The notes beneath the pieces were generated by a model. It was not told where the DNA came from, did not search any database, and worked only from the letters and a program-made list of their open reading frames with translations. Shown here in pieces: positions 1 through 6,156 of a stretch of DNA of 6,714 nt. This DNA is from Methanosarcinales archaeon (GTDB taxonomy: Archaea; Halobacteriota; Methanosarcinia; Methanosarcinales; EX4572-44): contig RXIJ01000072.1 in the NCBI GenBank assembly GCA_004212095.1, positions 1 to 6,714 of the forward strand, given 5' to 3'. Made by a program: the position numbers and the translations under genes. Positions within the stretch are counted from its first letter, which is position 1. Every line of letters begins with the position of its first letter.

Positions 1-240
1 GAATCTATCCATCTTATTATTACCTCCCCGCCATACTGGCAGCTAAAAGATTATGGAAGGGAAATGCAAATAGGTTACAACGATTCTTATGAAGAGTACA
101 TTAACAATCTCAACTTAGTCTGGAATGAATGCCATCGTATTTTACACAAGGGTTGCCGTTTATGTGTTAATATTGGCGACCAGTTTGCACGTTCGGTTTA
201 TTATGGAAGGTTTAACAGACCATATATGGGGCTGGAATGA
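1..240 (+). pseudogene. DNA methyltransferase fragment (beta-class, TSPPYW motif), truncated
   Basis: An open frame enters from the left edge and ends at TGA 238-240. It encodes the catalytic part of a DNA amino-methyltransferase of the N4-cytosine/N6-adenine type. Motif IV, TSPPYW, is at codons 13-18 and is the active-site loop that holds the flipped base. It is followed by the family-typical stretches DSYEEYINNLNLVWNE and GDQFARSVYYGR. In relatives the protein continues for a further 100 or more residues after YYGR, with a second SFPYPRNG-like block. Here the similarity stops at about base 210, and the frame runs through eight unrelated codons to the stop. No continuation was found in the other frames downstream. 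I read this as a gene that has lost its 3' half by deletion or rearrangement; the 5' part lies outside the window. An active enzyme is unlikely. It was probably part of a restriction-modification system or an orphan methylase; the partner is not visible. Confidence 0.75.
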
Positions 241-292
241 ATTTTTTTATTTCTCAATTAAATATTCTTAACTGGGACACTACTTACATTAT

Positions 293-312
293 ACCTGAAT
301 GTACAATCAGGT
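293..312. repeat. Near-perfect palindrome (TGTACA core)
   Basis: ACCTGAATGTACAATCAGGT is symmetrical in 9 of its 10 base pairs; the only mismatch is the A/A pair at 299 and 306. The core TGTACA is itself a palindrome and the outer arms are ACCTGA/TCAGGT-like. With no real loop it looks more like a site for a dimeric DNA-binding protein than an RNA hairpin. It lies about 225 bases upstream of rps17e and just after the methyltransferase break. No regulator can be named, and chance is possible in a window this size. Confidence 0.4.
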
Positions 313-395
313 TGAAACAATGCCAACACCCAACAACTTTACAACCACGAAAATTTAATTTTGCTGCATCTCTACAATCTCGTTTCCGAATGATC

Positions 396-415
396 AGATT
401 CCCATGGGGGAATCT
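396..415. repeat. Perfect 8-bp inverted repeat, 4-base loop
   Basis: AGATTCCC is followed by the loop ATGG and then GGGAATCT, giving eight uninterrupted pairs. It lies upstream of the TATA-like box at 452-460. It could be an operator or the leftover terminator hairpin of a lost upstream gene. No U-run follows it (the next bases are ATATCAACAA), so a bacterial-style intrinsic terminator is not supported. Confidence 0.5.
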
Positions 416-451
416 ATATCAACAAGAACGTATTCATGTGAGGAGTATAAG

Positions 452-460
452 TATAAATTT
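452..460 (+). promoter_or_regulatory. Candidate archaeal TATA box for the rps17e-dapA-dapB operon
   Basis: TATAAATTT, preceded by the purine-rich AGGAGTATAAG, resembles an archaeal TATA box with a BRE-like upstream element. It would start transcription near 480-485, leaving a leader of about 50 bases before the S17e start codon. The region is generally AT-rich, so other TATA-like strings occur and this is only the best-placed candidate. Confidence 0.3.
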
Positions 461-522
461 TAACATAAAAGATGGAACAAATCTATTGTTTATTTTACAA
501 ACAGGAGCAATCCATCGTTTTT

Positions 523-528
523 GAGGTG
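523..528 (+). promoter_or_regulatory. Ribosome binding site deciding the rps17e start
   Basis: GAGGTG, a strong match to the archaeal anti-Shine-Dalgarno sequence, ends 7 bases before ATG 536. This supports ATG 536 over the in-frame TTG at 521, which would lie on top of the binding site. Confidence 0.75.
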
Positions 529-535
529 TTATTTT

Positions 536-745
536 ATGGGAAATGTCAGACAATCGTACATCAAAAATCTTGCAGCAAAACTAATCATGGACTATGATGA
601 TGAATTTAGTACAGATTTTGAAGAGAACAAACACAAAGTTACTGAATACACAAATGTCAAAAGCAAAGTCATCCGCAACCGTGTAGCAGGTTACATTGTT
701 CGTCAAAAGTGTATACAATTAAGAACAAAAATTCCTCAGGTGTAA
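536..745 (+). CDS. rps17e: 30S ribosomal protein S17e
   Basis: Encodes a 69-residue basic protein of the archaeal/eukaryotic S17e family, a small-subunit ribosomal protein with no bacterial counterpart. The family signature is clear: MGNVRQSYIKN at the N-terminus, then STDFEENKHKVTEYTNVKSKVIRNRVAGYIVRQK, matching the usual F-DFEENK-V-E-T-V-SK-RNR-AGY pattern. The length fits archaeal members (about 60-70 residues); the last ten or so residues (IQLRTKIPQV) are a slightly long, unconserved tail. ATG 536 is chosen because a GAGGTG site lies just upstream and because family members start with MGN. The tail also carries the ribosome binding site of dapA, which begins 2 bases after this stop, so the two genes are probably co-transcribed and translationally coupled. 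The neighbourhood rps17e-dapA-dapB is, as I recall, also found in Methanosarcina-type archaea. This gene is the strongest evidence that the window is archaeal. Confidence 0.93.
   Translation: MGNVRQSYIKNLAAKLIMDYDDEFSTDFEENKHKVTEYTNVKSKVIRNRVAGYIVRQKCIQLRTKIPQV
738..742 (+). promoter_or_regulatory. Ribosome binding site of dapA inside the end of rps17e
   Basis: AGGTG sits within the last codons of rps17e, 5 bases before ATG 748. It favours ATG 748 over the upstream GTG at 709, which would overlap the S17e coding region by 37 bases and add 13 residues not typical of the family. Confidence 0.65.
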
Positions 746-747
746 CA

Positions 748-1620
748 ATGTTTGAAGGAGTAATCCCTGCAATAATCACACCTTTTACAAGGAAAGGTCA
801 AATAGATATCGAAGGTCTTACCAAAAACATTCAATTTTTATCAAAGACAGGAATCTCAGGTATTGTACCCTGCGGAACCACTGGAGAATCTGCAACACTC
901 AGCATGAAGGAACACAATGAAGTTATTGACTGTGTTATTGAACATGCGACTGTACCCGTAATTGCTGGTACTGGTTCAAACAACACAACAGAAGCAGTTA
1001 AACTGACGAAGTATGCAGAAAATGCTGGTGCAGATGCGGCACTGCTGATAACACCATATTACAATAAACCAAATACGGCAGGGCTTATAAGGCATTTTAC
1101 TGCAATTGCAGAGAGCGTTGAAATTCCAATTATCCTCTACAATGTCCCAAGCAGGACAAAATTAAACATGATGCCTGTTGTGACAGCAGAGCTTGCTACA
1201 ATCAGTAATATCATCGGGATAAAAGAAGCAAGTGGAGACCTATCCCAGGTATCAGAGACAATCGAGCTTACTCAGGATATAGATTTTACTGTTTTTTCAG
1301 GGGATGATGCACTCACGCTTCCGATCATGAGCATCGGTGGCCGCGGAGTTATATCAGTAGCAGCAAACGTTGTGCCAGAGAAAGTAGTGGCACTGTTCAA
1401 AGCATTTGATGAAGGCGATTTAAGTAAAGCACAAAAAATCCACTATGAGCTTGCGCCGTTTATCAGAACACTATTTCTTGAAACAAATCCGGTACCTGTT
1501 AAAATGGCAATGGAACTTTGCAATCTCGCGAATGGGTACCTACGCCTTCCTTTATATCGCTGCACACCCCAGACAGAACAGGCGCTTAAACATTCATTAG
1601 CCAATCTTGGAGTACTATGA
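748..1620 (+). CDS. dapA: 4-hydroxy-tetrahydrodipicolinate synthase (DapA)
   Basis: A 290-residue cytoplasmic TIM-barrel enzyme that condenses pyruvate with L-aspartate-4-semialdehyde, the first committed step of the diaminopimelate/lysine pathway. Key residues are in place. The Schiff-base lysine is K159 in GIKEASGD. Y131 and R136 lie in YNVPSRT, where Y131 is the proton relay and R136 binds the substrate carboxyl. T44-T45 lie in CGTTGESATLS, Y105 in TPYYNKP, and the closing barrel motif GGRGVISVAANV is at 197-208. The length equals that of bacterial and archaeal DapA (about 290-300). The start at ATG 748 gives the typical MFEGVIPAIITPF beginning. Related N-acetylneuraminate lyase or KDG aldolase enzymes share the fold, but the adjacent dapB, overlapping by 4 bases, settles the assignment. 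No damage is visible. Confidence 0.96.
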   Translation: MFEGVIPAIITPFTRKGQIDIEGLTKNIQFLSKTGISGIVPCGTTGESATLSMKEHNEVIDCVIEHATVPVIAGTGSNNTTEAVKLTKYAENAGADAALLITPYYNKPNTAGLIRHFTAIAESVEIPIILYNVPSRTKLNMMPVVTAELATISNIIGIKEASGDLSQVSETIELTQDIDFTVFSGDDALTLPIMSIGGRGVISVAANVVPEKVVALFKAFDEGDLSKAQKIHYELAPFIRTLFLETNPVPVKMAMELCNLANGYLRLPLYRCTPQTEQALKHSLANLGVL

Positions 1621-2420
1621 TACAAGCAGCAGCAACCGGTGCCTGTGGACGCATGGGCACACTCATAATGAGTAACATTCTCAAAGCAGACGATATGGAA
1701 CTGGTAACAGGATTCGACTTTATGCGAGTTGGAGAAGATATCGGAAGCGTCGTTGGTGGGAGCACACTTGGTATAAATGTAACTTCTCCAGATAACCTTG
1801 AATCCGAGCTTGTAAGAACCATGCCTGACGTGTTAATTGATTTTACCATTGCACAGGCGGCAGTTAAAACCATTGAAACTGCATGCAAGTGCGGTGTTGA
1901 TCTTGTGGTTGGTACCACCGGATTTACCGAGGAACAGCAGCAGCAAAACATGGAAAATATAACAAAAGCAGGAATAAAAGCGGTGATAGCCCCCAATTTC
2001 TCAATTGGAGTAAATGTATTCCTGAAACTTATTGAAGAAGCTTCAAAACACCTCTACAACTATGATATTGAGATTATCGAAGCGCATCACAACCAGAAAA
2101 AAGATGCACCAAGCGGAACAGCAATAAAAGCGGCTGAGGTGATAAACCAGCAGATTGGAGTGCAAAAACCTGTTATATATGGGCGTGAAGGTTTTTCCCC
2201 GCGTGGGTCTGAGATTGCTATCCATGCACTCAGGGGTGGAGACATTGTTGGAGACCATACCGTGCTGTTTGCAGGAGAAGGGGAACGTATTGAAATAAAA
2301 CATCAGGCACACAGCAGACAATCCTTTGCAGCAGGTGCTATAACCGCAGTCAGATGGCTGTGTTCCCAGAAAAACATCCCAAAAGGAGTGTATGGGATGA
2401 AGGATGTATTGAAGCTCTAA
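1617..2420 (+). CDS. dapB: 4-hydroxy-tetrahydrodipicolinate reductase (DapB)
   Basis: A 267-residue cytoplasmic reductase that uses NAD(P)H to reduce the DapA product to tetrahydrodipicolinate, the second step of the lysine pathway. The N-terminal Rossmann domain starts with ATGACGRMG (residues 6-14), the dinucleotide-binding loop. GTTGF (99-103) and APNFSIGVNVF (125-135) follow. The catalytic motif EAHHNQKKDAPSGTA (155-169) contains H157 and K161, equivalent to H159 and K163 of the E. coli enzyme. The substrate-binding/tetramer domain ends with GGDIVGDHTVLFAGEGE and the FAAGAI helix. ATG 1617 overlaps the dapA stop (ATGA), and GGAG lies 4 bases upstream, inside dapA, which indicates translational coupling. 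In methanogens the later steps usually run through a diaminopimelate aminotransferase; no further dap gene lies in this window. Confidence 0.96.
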   Translation: MIQAAATGACGRMGTLIMSNILKADDMELVTGFDFMRVGEDIGSVVGGSTLGINVTSPDNLESELVRTMPDVLIDFTIAQAAVKTIETACKCGVDLVVGTTGFTEEQQQQNMENITKAGIKAVIAPNFSIGVNVFLKLIEEASKHLYNYDIEIIEAHHNQKKDAPSGTAIKAAEVINQQIGVQKPVIYGREGFSPRGSEIAIHALRGGDIVGDHTVLFAGEGERIEIKHQAHSRQSFAAGAITAVRWLCSQKNIPKGVYGMKDVLKL

Positions 2421-2455
2421 GATTTTACAGGTTGTTAAATTTGAATTTTTAGTGC

Positions 2456-3691
2456 ATGGTAAAGATTAACCGACCACGGGGCACAAGAGATTTTTTACCT
2501 GAAGAGATGAGACTGAGGCGTGCCAGTGAAGCTAGGCTTAGAGATGTTGTAAAACGGTGGGGTTACAGAGAGGTTAAAACCCCGACCTTTGAACAGCTTA
2601 AGCTTTTTACAGCTAAATCAGGTGATACGATTCTTGGCGAGATCTACAATTTTGCCGATAAAGGAAACCGAGAAATGGCTCTTCGTCCGGAGTTGACAGC
2701 GCCCGTAATGCGACTCTATGTCGAAGCACTTCAGGTATCAACAAAACCCTGCAAGCTGTTCTATTTTGATAATTGTTTTAGATACGAGCGCCCACAGAAG
2801 GGGCGTTTCAGAGAGTTCTGGCAGTTTGGAGTGGAGTTAATTGGAAGCAGCCATCCCGAAGCTGAAGCTGAAGTTATTGCACTTGCTATAGAGATGCTCT
2901 CAAGCGTTGGAGTTAAAGGTGAACTACGTGTTGGACATCTTGGGATTATCCGTACTGTAACTAACATGCTTGATACAGAACAGCAGGCTGTGATTATGCA
3001 CTTCGTAGATAAAAAAGACGAGCCTGCACTCAAGAGCTATCTAAAACAAATTGGTGCACCAATACCGCTATGTGAGAAACTTTTGTTGCTGATAAATCTT
3101 TCTGGTACAGATGCCATTCCAAAGGCAAAGGAGATCGTTGGAGATATTATAGAGTTAAACCAGTTTGAAGAAGTCATCTCACTGCTTGATGCACTAAATG
3201 TTAAATATGTCGTGGACTTTGGAATTGCACGCGGGCTTGATTATTATACTGGCATGGTGTTTGAGATATACTGCGAGGGACTTGGTGCAGAGAATCAGGT
3301 ATGTGGAGGAGGCAGTTATAGTTTAGCCCAGCTTTTCGGAGGCAGCGTCACATCTTCGACTGGTTTTGGGATTGGCTTTGATCGCATAATGGAAATATGT
3401 ACTATAGTTGTGCCAAAAACCACACTGCTTCATGTGGTGTACTTTGATGATACGCTTGTTGATGCAGTAAAAATCACAAAAAAACTTCGGGAATACACAA
3501 CAGTCAACATGGATGTGATGAGAAGAAGAATCAAAGACCAGATGAGCTATGCAAACAGCACAGGTGCGAACTTTGTAGTTATTGTTGGAAAAGATGAGGT
3601 TAGATCCGGCAAACTTGCTTTCAAAAAAATGAGCACCGGTGAGCAGGAATTACTTACTATTGAACAGATAATCGAACTGGTAAAAAGATAG
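2456..3691 (+). CDS. hisS: Histidyl-tRNA synthetase
   Basis: A 411-residue class II aminoacyl-tRNA synthetase that charges tRNA-His in the cytoplasm. The catalytic core shows RGTRDFLP (residues 8-15) near the N-terminus and ALRPELTAPVMR (75-86). Motif 2 is FRYERPQKGRFREFWQFG (108-125), which binds ATP and the acceptor end. The histidine-specific block ARGLDYYTG (258-266) is present, as is GGGSYSLAQLFGG (284-296). Motif 3 is GIGFDRIM (305-312). The anticodon-binding domain fills the last 90 or so residues. The length is normal for HisRS, and the full set of blocks excludes the shorter HisZ paralogue. ATG 2456 is the first suitable start; there is no convincing ribosome binding site in the 35-base gap after dapB, but the AT-rich string TTAAATTT at 2435-2442 could be a promoter giving a nearly leaderless message. 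It may also be read through from dapB. Confidence 0.96.
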   Translation: MVKINRPRGTRDFLPEEMRLRRASEARLRDVVKRWGYREVKTPTFEQLKLFTAKSGDTILGEIYNFADKGNREMALRPELTAPVMRLYVEALQVSTKPCKLFYFDNCFRYERPQKGRFREFWQFGVELIGSSHPEAEAEVIALAIEMLSSVGVKGELRVGHLGIIRTVTNMLDTEQQAVIMHFVDKKDEPALKSYLKQIGAPIPLCEKLLLLINLSGTDAIPKAKEIVGDIIELNQFEEVISLLDALNVKYVVDFGIARGLDYYTGMVFEIYCEGLGAENQVCGGGSYSLAQLFGGSVTSSTGFGIGFDRIMEICTIVVPKTTLLHVVYFDDTLVDAVKITKKLREYTTVNMDVMRRRIKDQMSYANSTGANFVVIVGKDEVRSGKLAFKKMSTGEQELLTIEQIIELVKR

Positions 3692-3835
3692 AGAGAAATA
3701 TTTCAAAAAGGCAAGCTATCTATTTTGTATGTGCTTCGAGTTTATGTCGAAAAAACCAGAGAGTTCATAATGTGTACGTTCGGGATGAAGCTTTTTAGCA
3801 TAAAGTTAATACGTTTCATTGAGTGTTGAAACTCT
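3692..3835 (+). promoter_or_regulatory. hisS-mqnC spacer with possible promoter
   Basis: This 144-base gap is the largest inside the housekeeping block. It holds a small dyad (TTCGA at 3735-3739 and TCGAA at 3747-3751, followed by further A residues) and a weak TATA-like stretch TTTTTAGCATAAAG (3792-3805) about 30 bases before the mqnC start. GAGTGTTG (3821-3828) is the only weak ribosome-binding match. The spacing suggests that mqnC is transcribed on its own, but neither element is strong. Confidence 0.25.
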
Positions 3836-4954
3836 GTGCAGAATGTAATATTATCTAAGGTACTGGATAGTACAAATGATATATCCGGAGTCATTGAAAA
3901 TGTACTTGCCTGGGAAGATATTTCGCAAGAAGATGCACTACAAATCTATAAAAAATGTGACTTCCATCTTATCGGGCAAACTGCTAACTACCTGCGAAAA
4001 CATACCTCCGGCGACATCGTCACGTTTGTAGTAGATCGAAATATTAATTACACAAACGTGTGCACTTCAAAATGCAAGTTTTGTGCCTTCTATCGAGAAG
4101 AAGATTCAGACGAAGCTTATGTTCTCAATACAGAAGAACTGATTTTCAAGGTACAAGAGGCAGTAGACCTTGGAGCCACGCAAATACTCTTGCAGGGCGG
4201 GCTTCATCCGCATCTTCCATTTGAGTTCTATGAGGATATGCTCGTAACACTGAAACAGCGATTTTCGGGAGTTCAGCTTCATGCGCTTTCGCCACCGGAA
4301 ATAGCACATATCGCAAAGATGAACCACTGTTCCATTAGAGAGGTAATCTCCCGACTGCATGATGCAGGTCTTGATTCAATACCAGGCGGAGGTGCTGAAA
4401 TACTTGATGATCGTGTGCGAAACAGCATCTCACCAGATAAAGTGGGTTGGAAAACATGGAGACAGGTTATGATAACAGCCCACGAGCTTGACATTCCAAC
4501 AACTGCTACGATGGTCTTGGGACATACAGAAACACTCAGCGAGCGCATTCGTCATATAATTCGTATTAGAGATATACAGCGGAAGACAGGGGGATTCACA
4601 GCTTTTATACCATGGACATTCCAGGAAAAAAATACGGCTCTTGAAGGCATGTTCAAGCTTGCTTGCGGGGTTGACTACCTCCGTACCATTGCCATATCAC
4701 GAATTATTCTCAATAATTACATCCCTAATATTCAGGCTTCGTGGGTTACGCAAGGGATCAAAGTAGCGCAACTTGCGTTATGTTTTGGAGCAAATGATCT
4801 CGGCGGAACCATGATCGAAGAGAATGTGGTACGTGCAGCAGGAATTGCATTTCATAAAATGTCAAATAAAGAGATAGTGCATATTGTGCACAGACTTGGA
4901 CGACAGGTAGCAAGAAGAGATACACTGTATAAAATATTACAAAAATACCAGTAA
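3836..4954 (+). CDS. mqnC: Cyclic dehypoxanthinyl futalosine synthase-like radical SAM enzyme (MqnC)
   Basis: A 372-residue radical SAM protein of the MqnC/CofH/CofG group. MqnC cyclises dehypoxanthine futalosine, a late step of the futalosine route to menaquinone. The [4Fe-4S] site is CTSKCKFC (C76, C80, C83; CX3CX2C), within DRNINYTNVCTSKCKFCAFYR. Other MqnC-typical blocks are LLQGGLHPHLPFEFYEDM (118-135), LSPPEIAHIAKM (151-162), DSIPGGGAEIL (180-190), TGGFTAFIPWTFQ (251-263) and NIQASWVTQG (298-307). They are followed by ALCFGANDLGGTMIEENV. DSIPGGGAEIL and IPWTFQ point to MqnC rather than the F420 enzymes CofG/CofH or the futalosine-forming MqnE. The start is GTG 3836: an in-frame TGA lies at 3827-3829 and no other good start precedes the conserved core. 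No other mqn gene is in the window. Paralogues of unsettled function exist in some archaea, so the exact substrate is an inference. Confidence 0.88.
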   Translation: MQNVILSKVLDSTNDISGVIENVLAWEDISQEDALQIYKKCDFHLIGQTANYLRKHTSGDIVTFVVDRNINYTNVCTSKCKFCAFYREEDSDEAYVLNTEELIFKVQEAVDLGATQILLQGGLHPHLPFEFYEDMLVTLKQRFSGVQLHALSPPEIAHIAKMNHCSIREVISRLHDAGLDSIPGGGAEILDDRVRNSISPDKVGWKTWRQVMITAHELDIPTTATMVLGHTETLSERIRHIIRIRDIQRKTGGFTAFIPWTFQEKNTALEGMFKLACGVDYLRTIAISRIILNNYIPNIQASWVTQGIKVAQLALCFGANDLGGTMIEENVVRAAGIAFHKMSNKEIVHIVHRLGRQVARRDTLYKILQKYQ

Positions 4955-4976
4955 CTGCAAAGCTTGCGCTTTGCAG
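4955..4976. repeat. Hairpin 1 abutting the mqnC stop codon
   Basis: Perfect 9-bp arms CTGCAAAGC and GCTTTGCAG enclose a 4-base loop, TTGC. The hairpin begins on the base right after the mqnC stop. No T-run follows it on the plus strand. It may end or stabilise the 3' end of the mqnC message, or be a small genomic hairpin repeat. See its partner at 4992-5012. Confidence 0.7.
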
Positions 4977-4991
4977 AGATTAACCTAACAA

Positions 4992-5012
4992 CTGCACAAC
5001 TTCGTTGTGCAG
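4992..5012. repeat. Hairpin 2, sister of hairpin 1
   Basis: Perfect 9-bp arms CTGCACAAC and GTTGTGCAG enclose the 3-base loop TTC. The outer five bases of each arm (CTGCA/TGCAG) are the same as in hairpin 1; the inner four differ but remain fully paired. It lies 15 bases after hairpin 1. AAAATAACTC follows, so this is not an obvious U-tract terminator on the plus strand. Confidence 0.7.
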
Positions 5013-5065
5013 AAAATAACTCTTGATTACGCAAGCCCTGTACCTATGAGTAGGGAGTATAGTGA

Positions 5066-5082
5066 TTTAATAAAAATATTTA
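5066..5082 (+). promoter_or_regulatory. Candidate TATA region of the FRG gene
   Basis: TTTAATAAAAATATTTA is the most TATA-like stretch between the hairpins and the FRG gene. It would start transcription near 5095-5100, before both possible start codons (GTG 5136, ATG 5163). The surroundings are AT-rich, so this is weak evidence. Confidence 0.25.
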
Positions 5083-5135
5083 ATTGTGAGTCAAAAATAA
5101 TGCATTACTATCAACAACGAAAGTAGAGTATAATA

Positions 5136-6156
5136 GTGAAGAAATTGTTTGGTAACATAGTAATGACAGAAAAAATTTATAGAGACATTTTTGAAGTCAT
5201 AAAAACTATCCAACATGAATTTGAAAACCATTATAGGTTTTTGAACTCTATTCTCTCTGTGAGAGGAGATTTATATAGAGATTTATTATTCAATAAGTCA
5301 GAAAAATTCCGTCCCATGACGATGCCAGATGGAACAACACGTCCAACAAATGTTTTTATATCGAGGTCAAACTCAATATCACCCACACTGCACTCCAGCA
5401 CTCTATCGAAATAATCCGAGTGAAATAGAGCTATTTCTTGCTCGTTTGCAGACTGTAGAATTTGAGATGGTGCTCAGACATCATCCAGCAGTTCAAGATA
5501 TTATTGAAGACGGTTTGTATGTACATTTTCCAGGACTTGCACAGCACTATGGCATAAAAACGGAATTATTTGATTTAACTAGTGATTATTGGACTGCTGC
5601 CTTCTTTGCTGTATGCCAATATAGTGAATCTGATAATTTATATAAGCCCTTTTCTACTTCAAATACTAAACACGGCATCATGTATAAATCTCCAACTTTA
5701 GTGTTTCAACGGGACAAACTTGATATTATAGGATTGCAGCCTTTTTTGAGACCAGGTTTACAAAAAGCATATTCTTACAAATTAAGTAAATGGGAACATT
5801 ATCCTGCACATAAAATGTTATTCAAGCACTCTAAATCTGCTTCTGAAAAAATTTATGAAATGTTTGAAGGCGGAAACCGGATATTACCTAAAGACCCTAT
5901 TTAAACAAAAACAGTGGAAATAACTACAGGTAATAATTTTTCTTCTACTGCATTTCAAGAAGTCCTTATTCGCTATCCGTTTAATAAGGATAAAGAGTAG
6001 TATCTTAAAGAACTGGAACATAAAAAGAAGAATGTTGTAAATTGGCAACCCCATAACTTTTCAACAAAACAGACCAAGTTGTTTAAAAAACAATGGTATC
6101 GTGAAAACAAAGAGAAATTCTATCAACAAATCAGTCCACCTCGAATGACATTTTAA
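5136..6156 (+). pseudogene. FRG-domain protein gene, broken by a frameshift and two in-frame stops
   Basis: When repaired, this encodes about 330-340 residues. The first part (GTG 5136, or more probably ATG 5163, MTEKIYRDIFEVIK) reads to MPDGTTRPTNVF. At the run of five T at 5353-5357 the frame must change by +1 to continue as LYRGQTQYHPHCTPALYR, a YRGQ variant of the F-R-G motif. The domain core GLAQHYGIKTELFDLTSDYWTAAFFAV then follows in the second frame. That frame hits TAA 5902-5904 after RILPKDPI, but coding-like sequence goes on in frame (TKTVEITTGNNFSSTAFQEVLIRYPFNKDKE) to TAG 5998-6000. It continues as YLKELEHKKKNVVNWQPHNFS to the final TAA 6154-6156. This tail resembles the usual FRG C-terminus. 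The function of FRG domains is not established; they occur in accessory and mobile DNA. The gene is AT-rich compared with the housekeeping block and is probably acquired and decayed. A shorter product from ATG 5329 or 5350 to 5904 is still possible. Confidence 0.75.

Larger units (their letters stand above)
211..535. other. Spacer without recognisable gene
   Basis: This AT-rich stretch of about 325 bases separates the methyltransferase remnant from rps17e. The open frame at 237-524 (95 codons) has no recognisable domain, no good ribosome binding site and an odd composition, so I do not call it a gene. The reverse strand is broken by stops. What can be seen is an imperfect dyad at 293-312, a perfect hairpin at 396-415 and a TATA-like box near 452-460. 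The left part may be residual methyltransferase DNA or the scar of a rearrangement. The right part probably holds the promoter and leader of the ribosomal-protein operon. Confidence 0.5.

Noticed and set aside
50..210. 11-base direct repeat ATTATGGAAGG (50-60 and 200-210) as a recombination scar
   Set aside because: Both copies fall in expected methyltransferase coding motifs (DYGR, YYGR), so the repeat may be coincidental; kept only as a note in the truncation finding.
237..524. 95-codon open frame between the methyltransferase fragment and rps17e
   Set aside because: No recognisable domain, no ribosome binding site, and its start overlaps the stop of the fragment; it looks like chance.
4955..5012. 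CRISPR array or intrinsic terminator
   Set aside because: Only two units with different inner sequences and a 15-base gap, so not CRISPR; no T-run follows either hairpin, so a classic terminator is not shown.
5022..5054. Two small stems (CTTG/CAAG and CCTA/TAGG) before the FRG gene
   Set aside because: Only 4-bp arms, expected by chance; no tRNA, snoRNA box or riboswitch pattern could be supported.
5998..6000. In-frame TAG as a pyrrolysine codon
   Set aside because: An in-frame TAA at 5902-5904 and a frameshift at 5353-5357 lie upstream in the same gene, so decay explains all three better.
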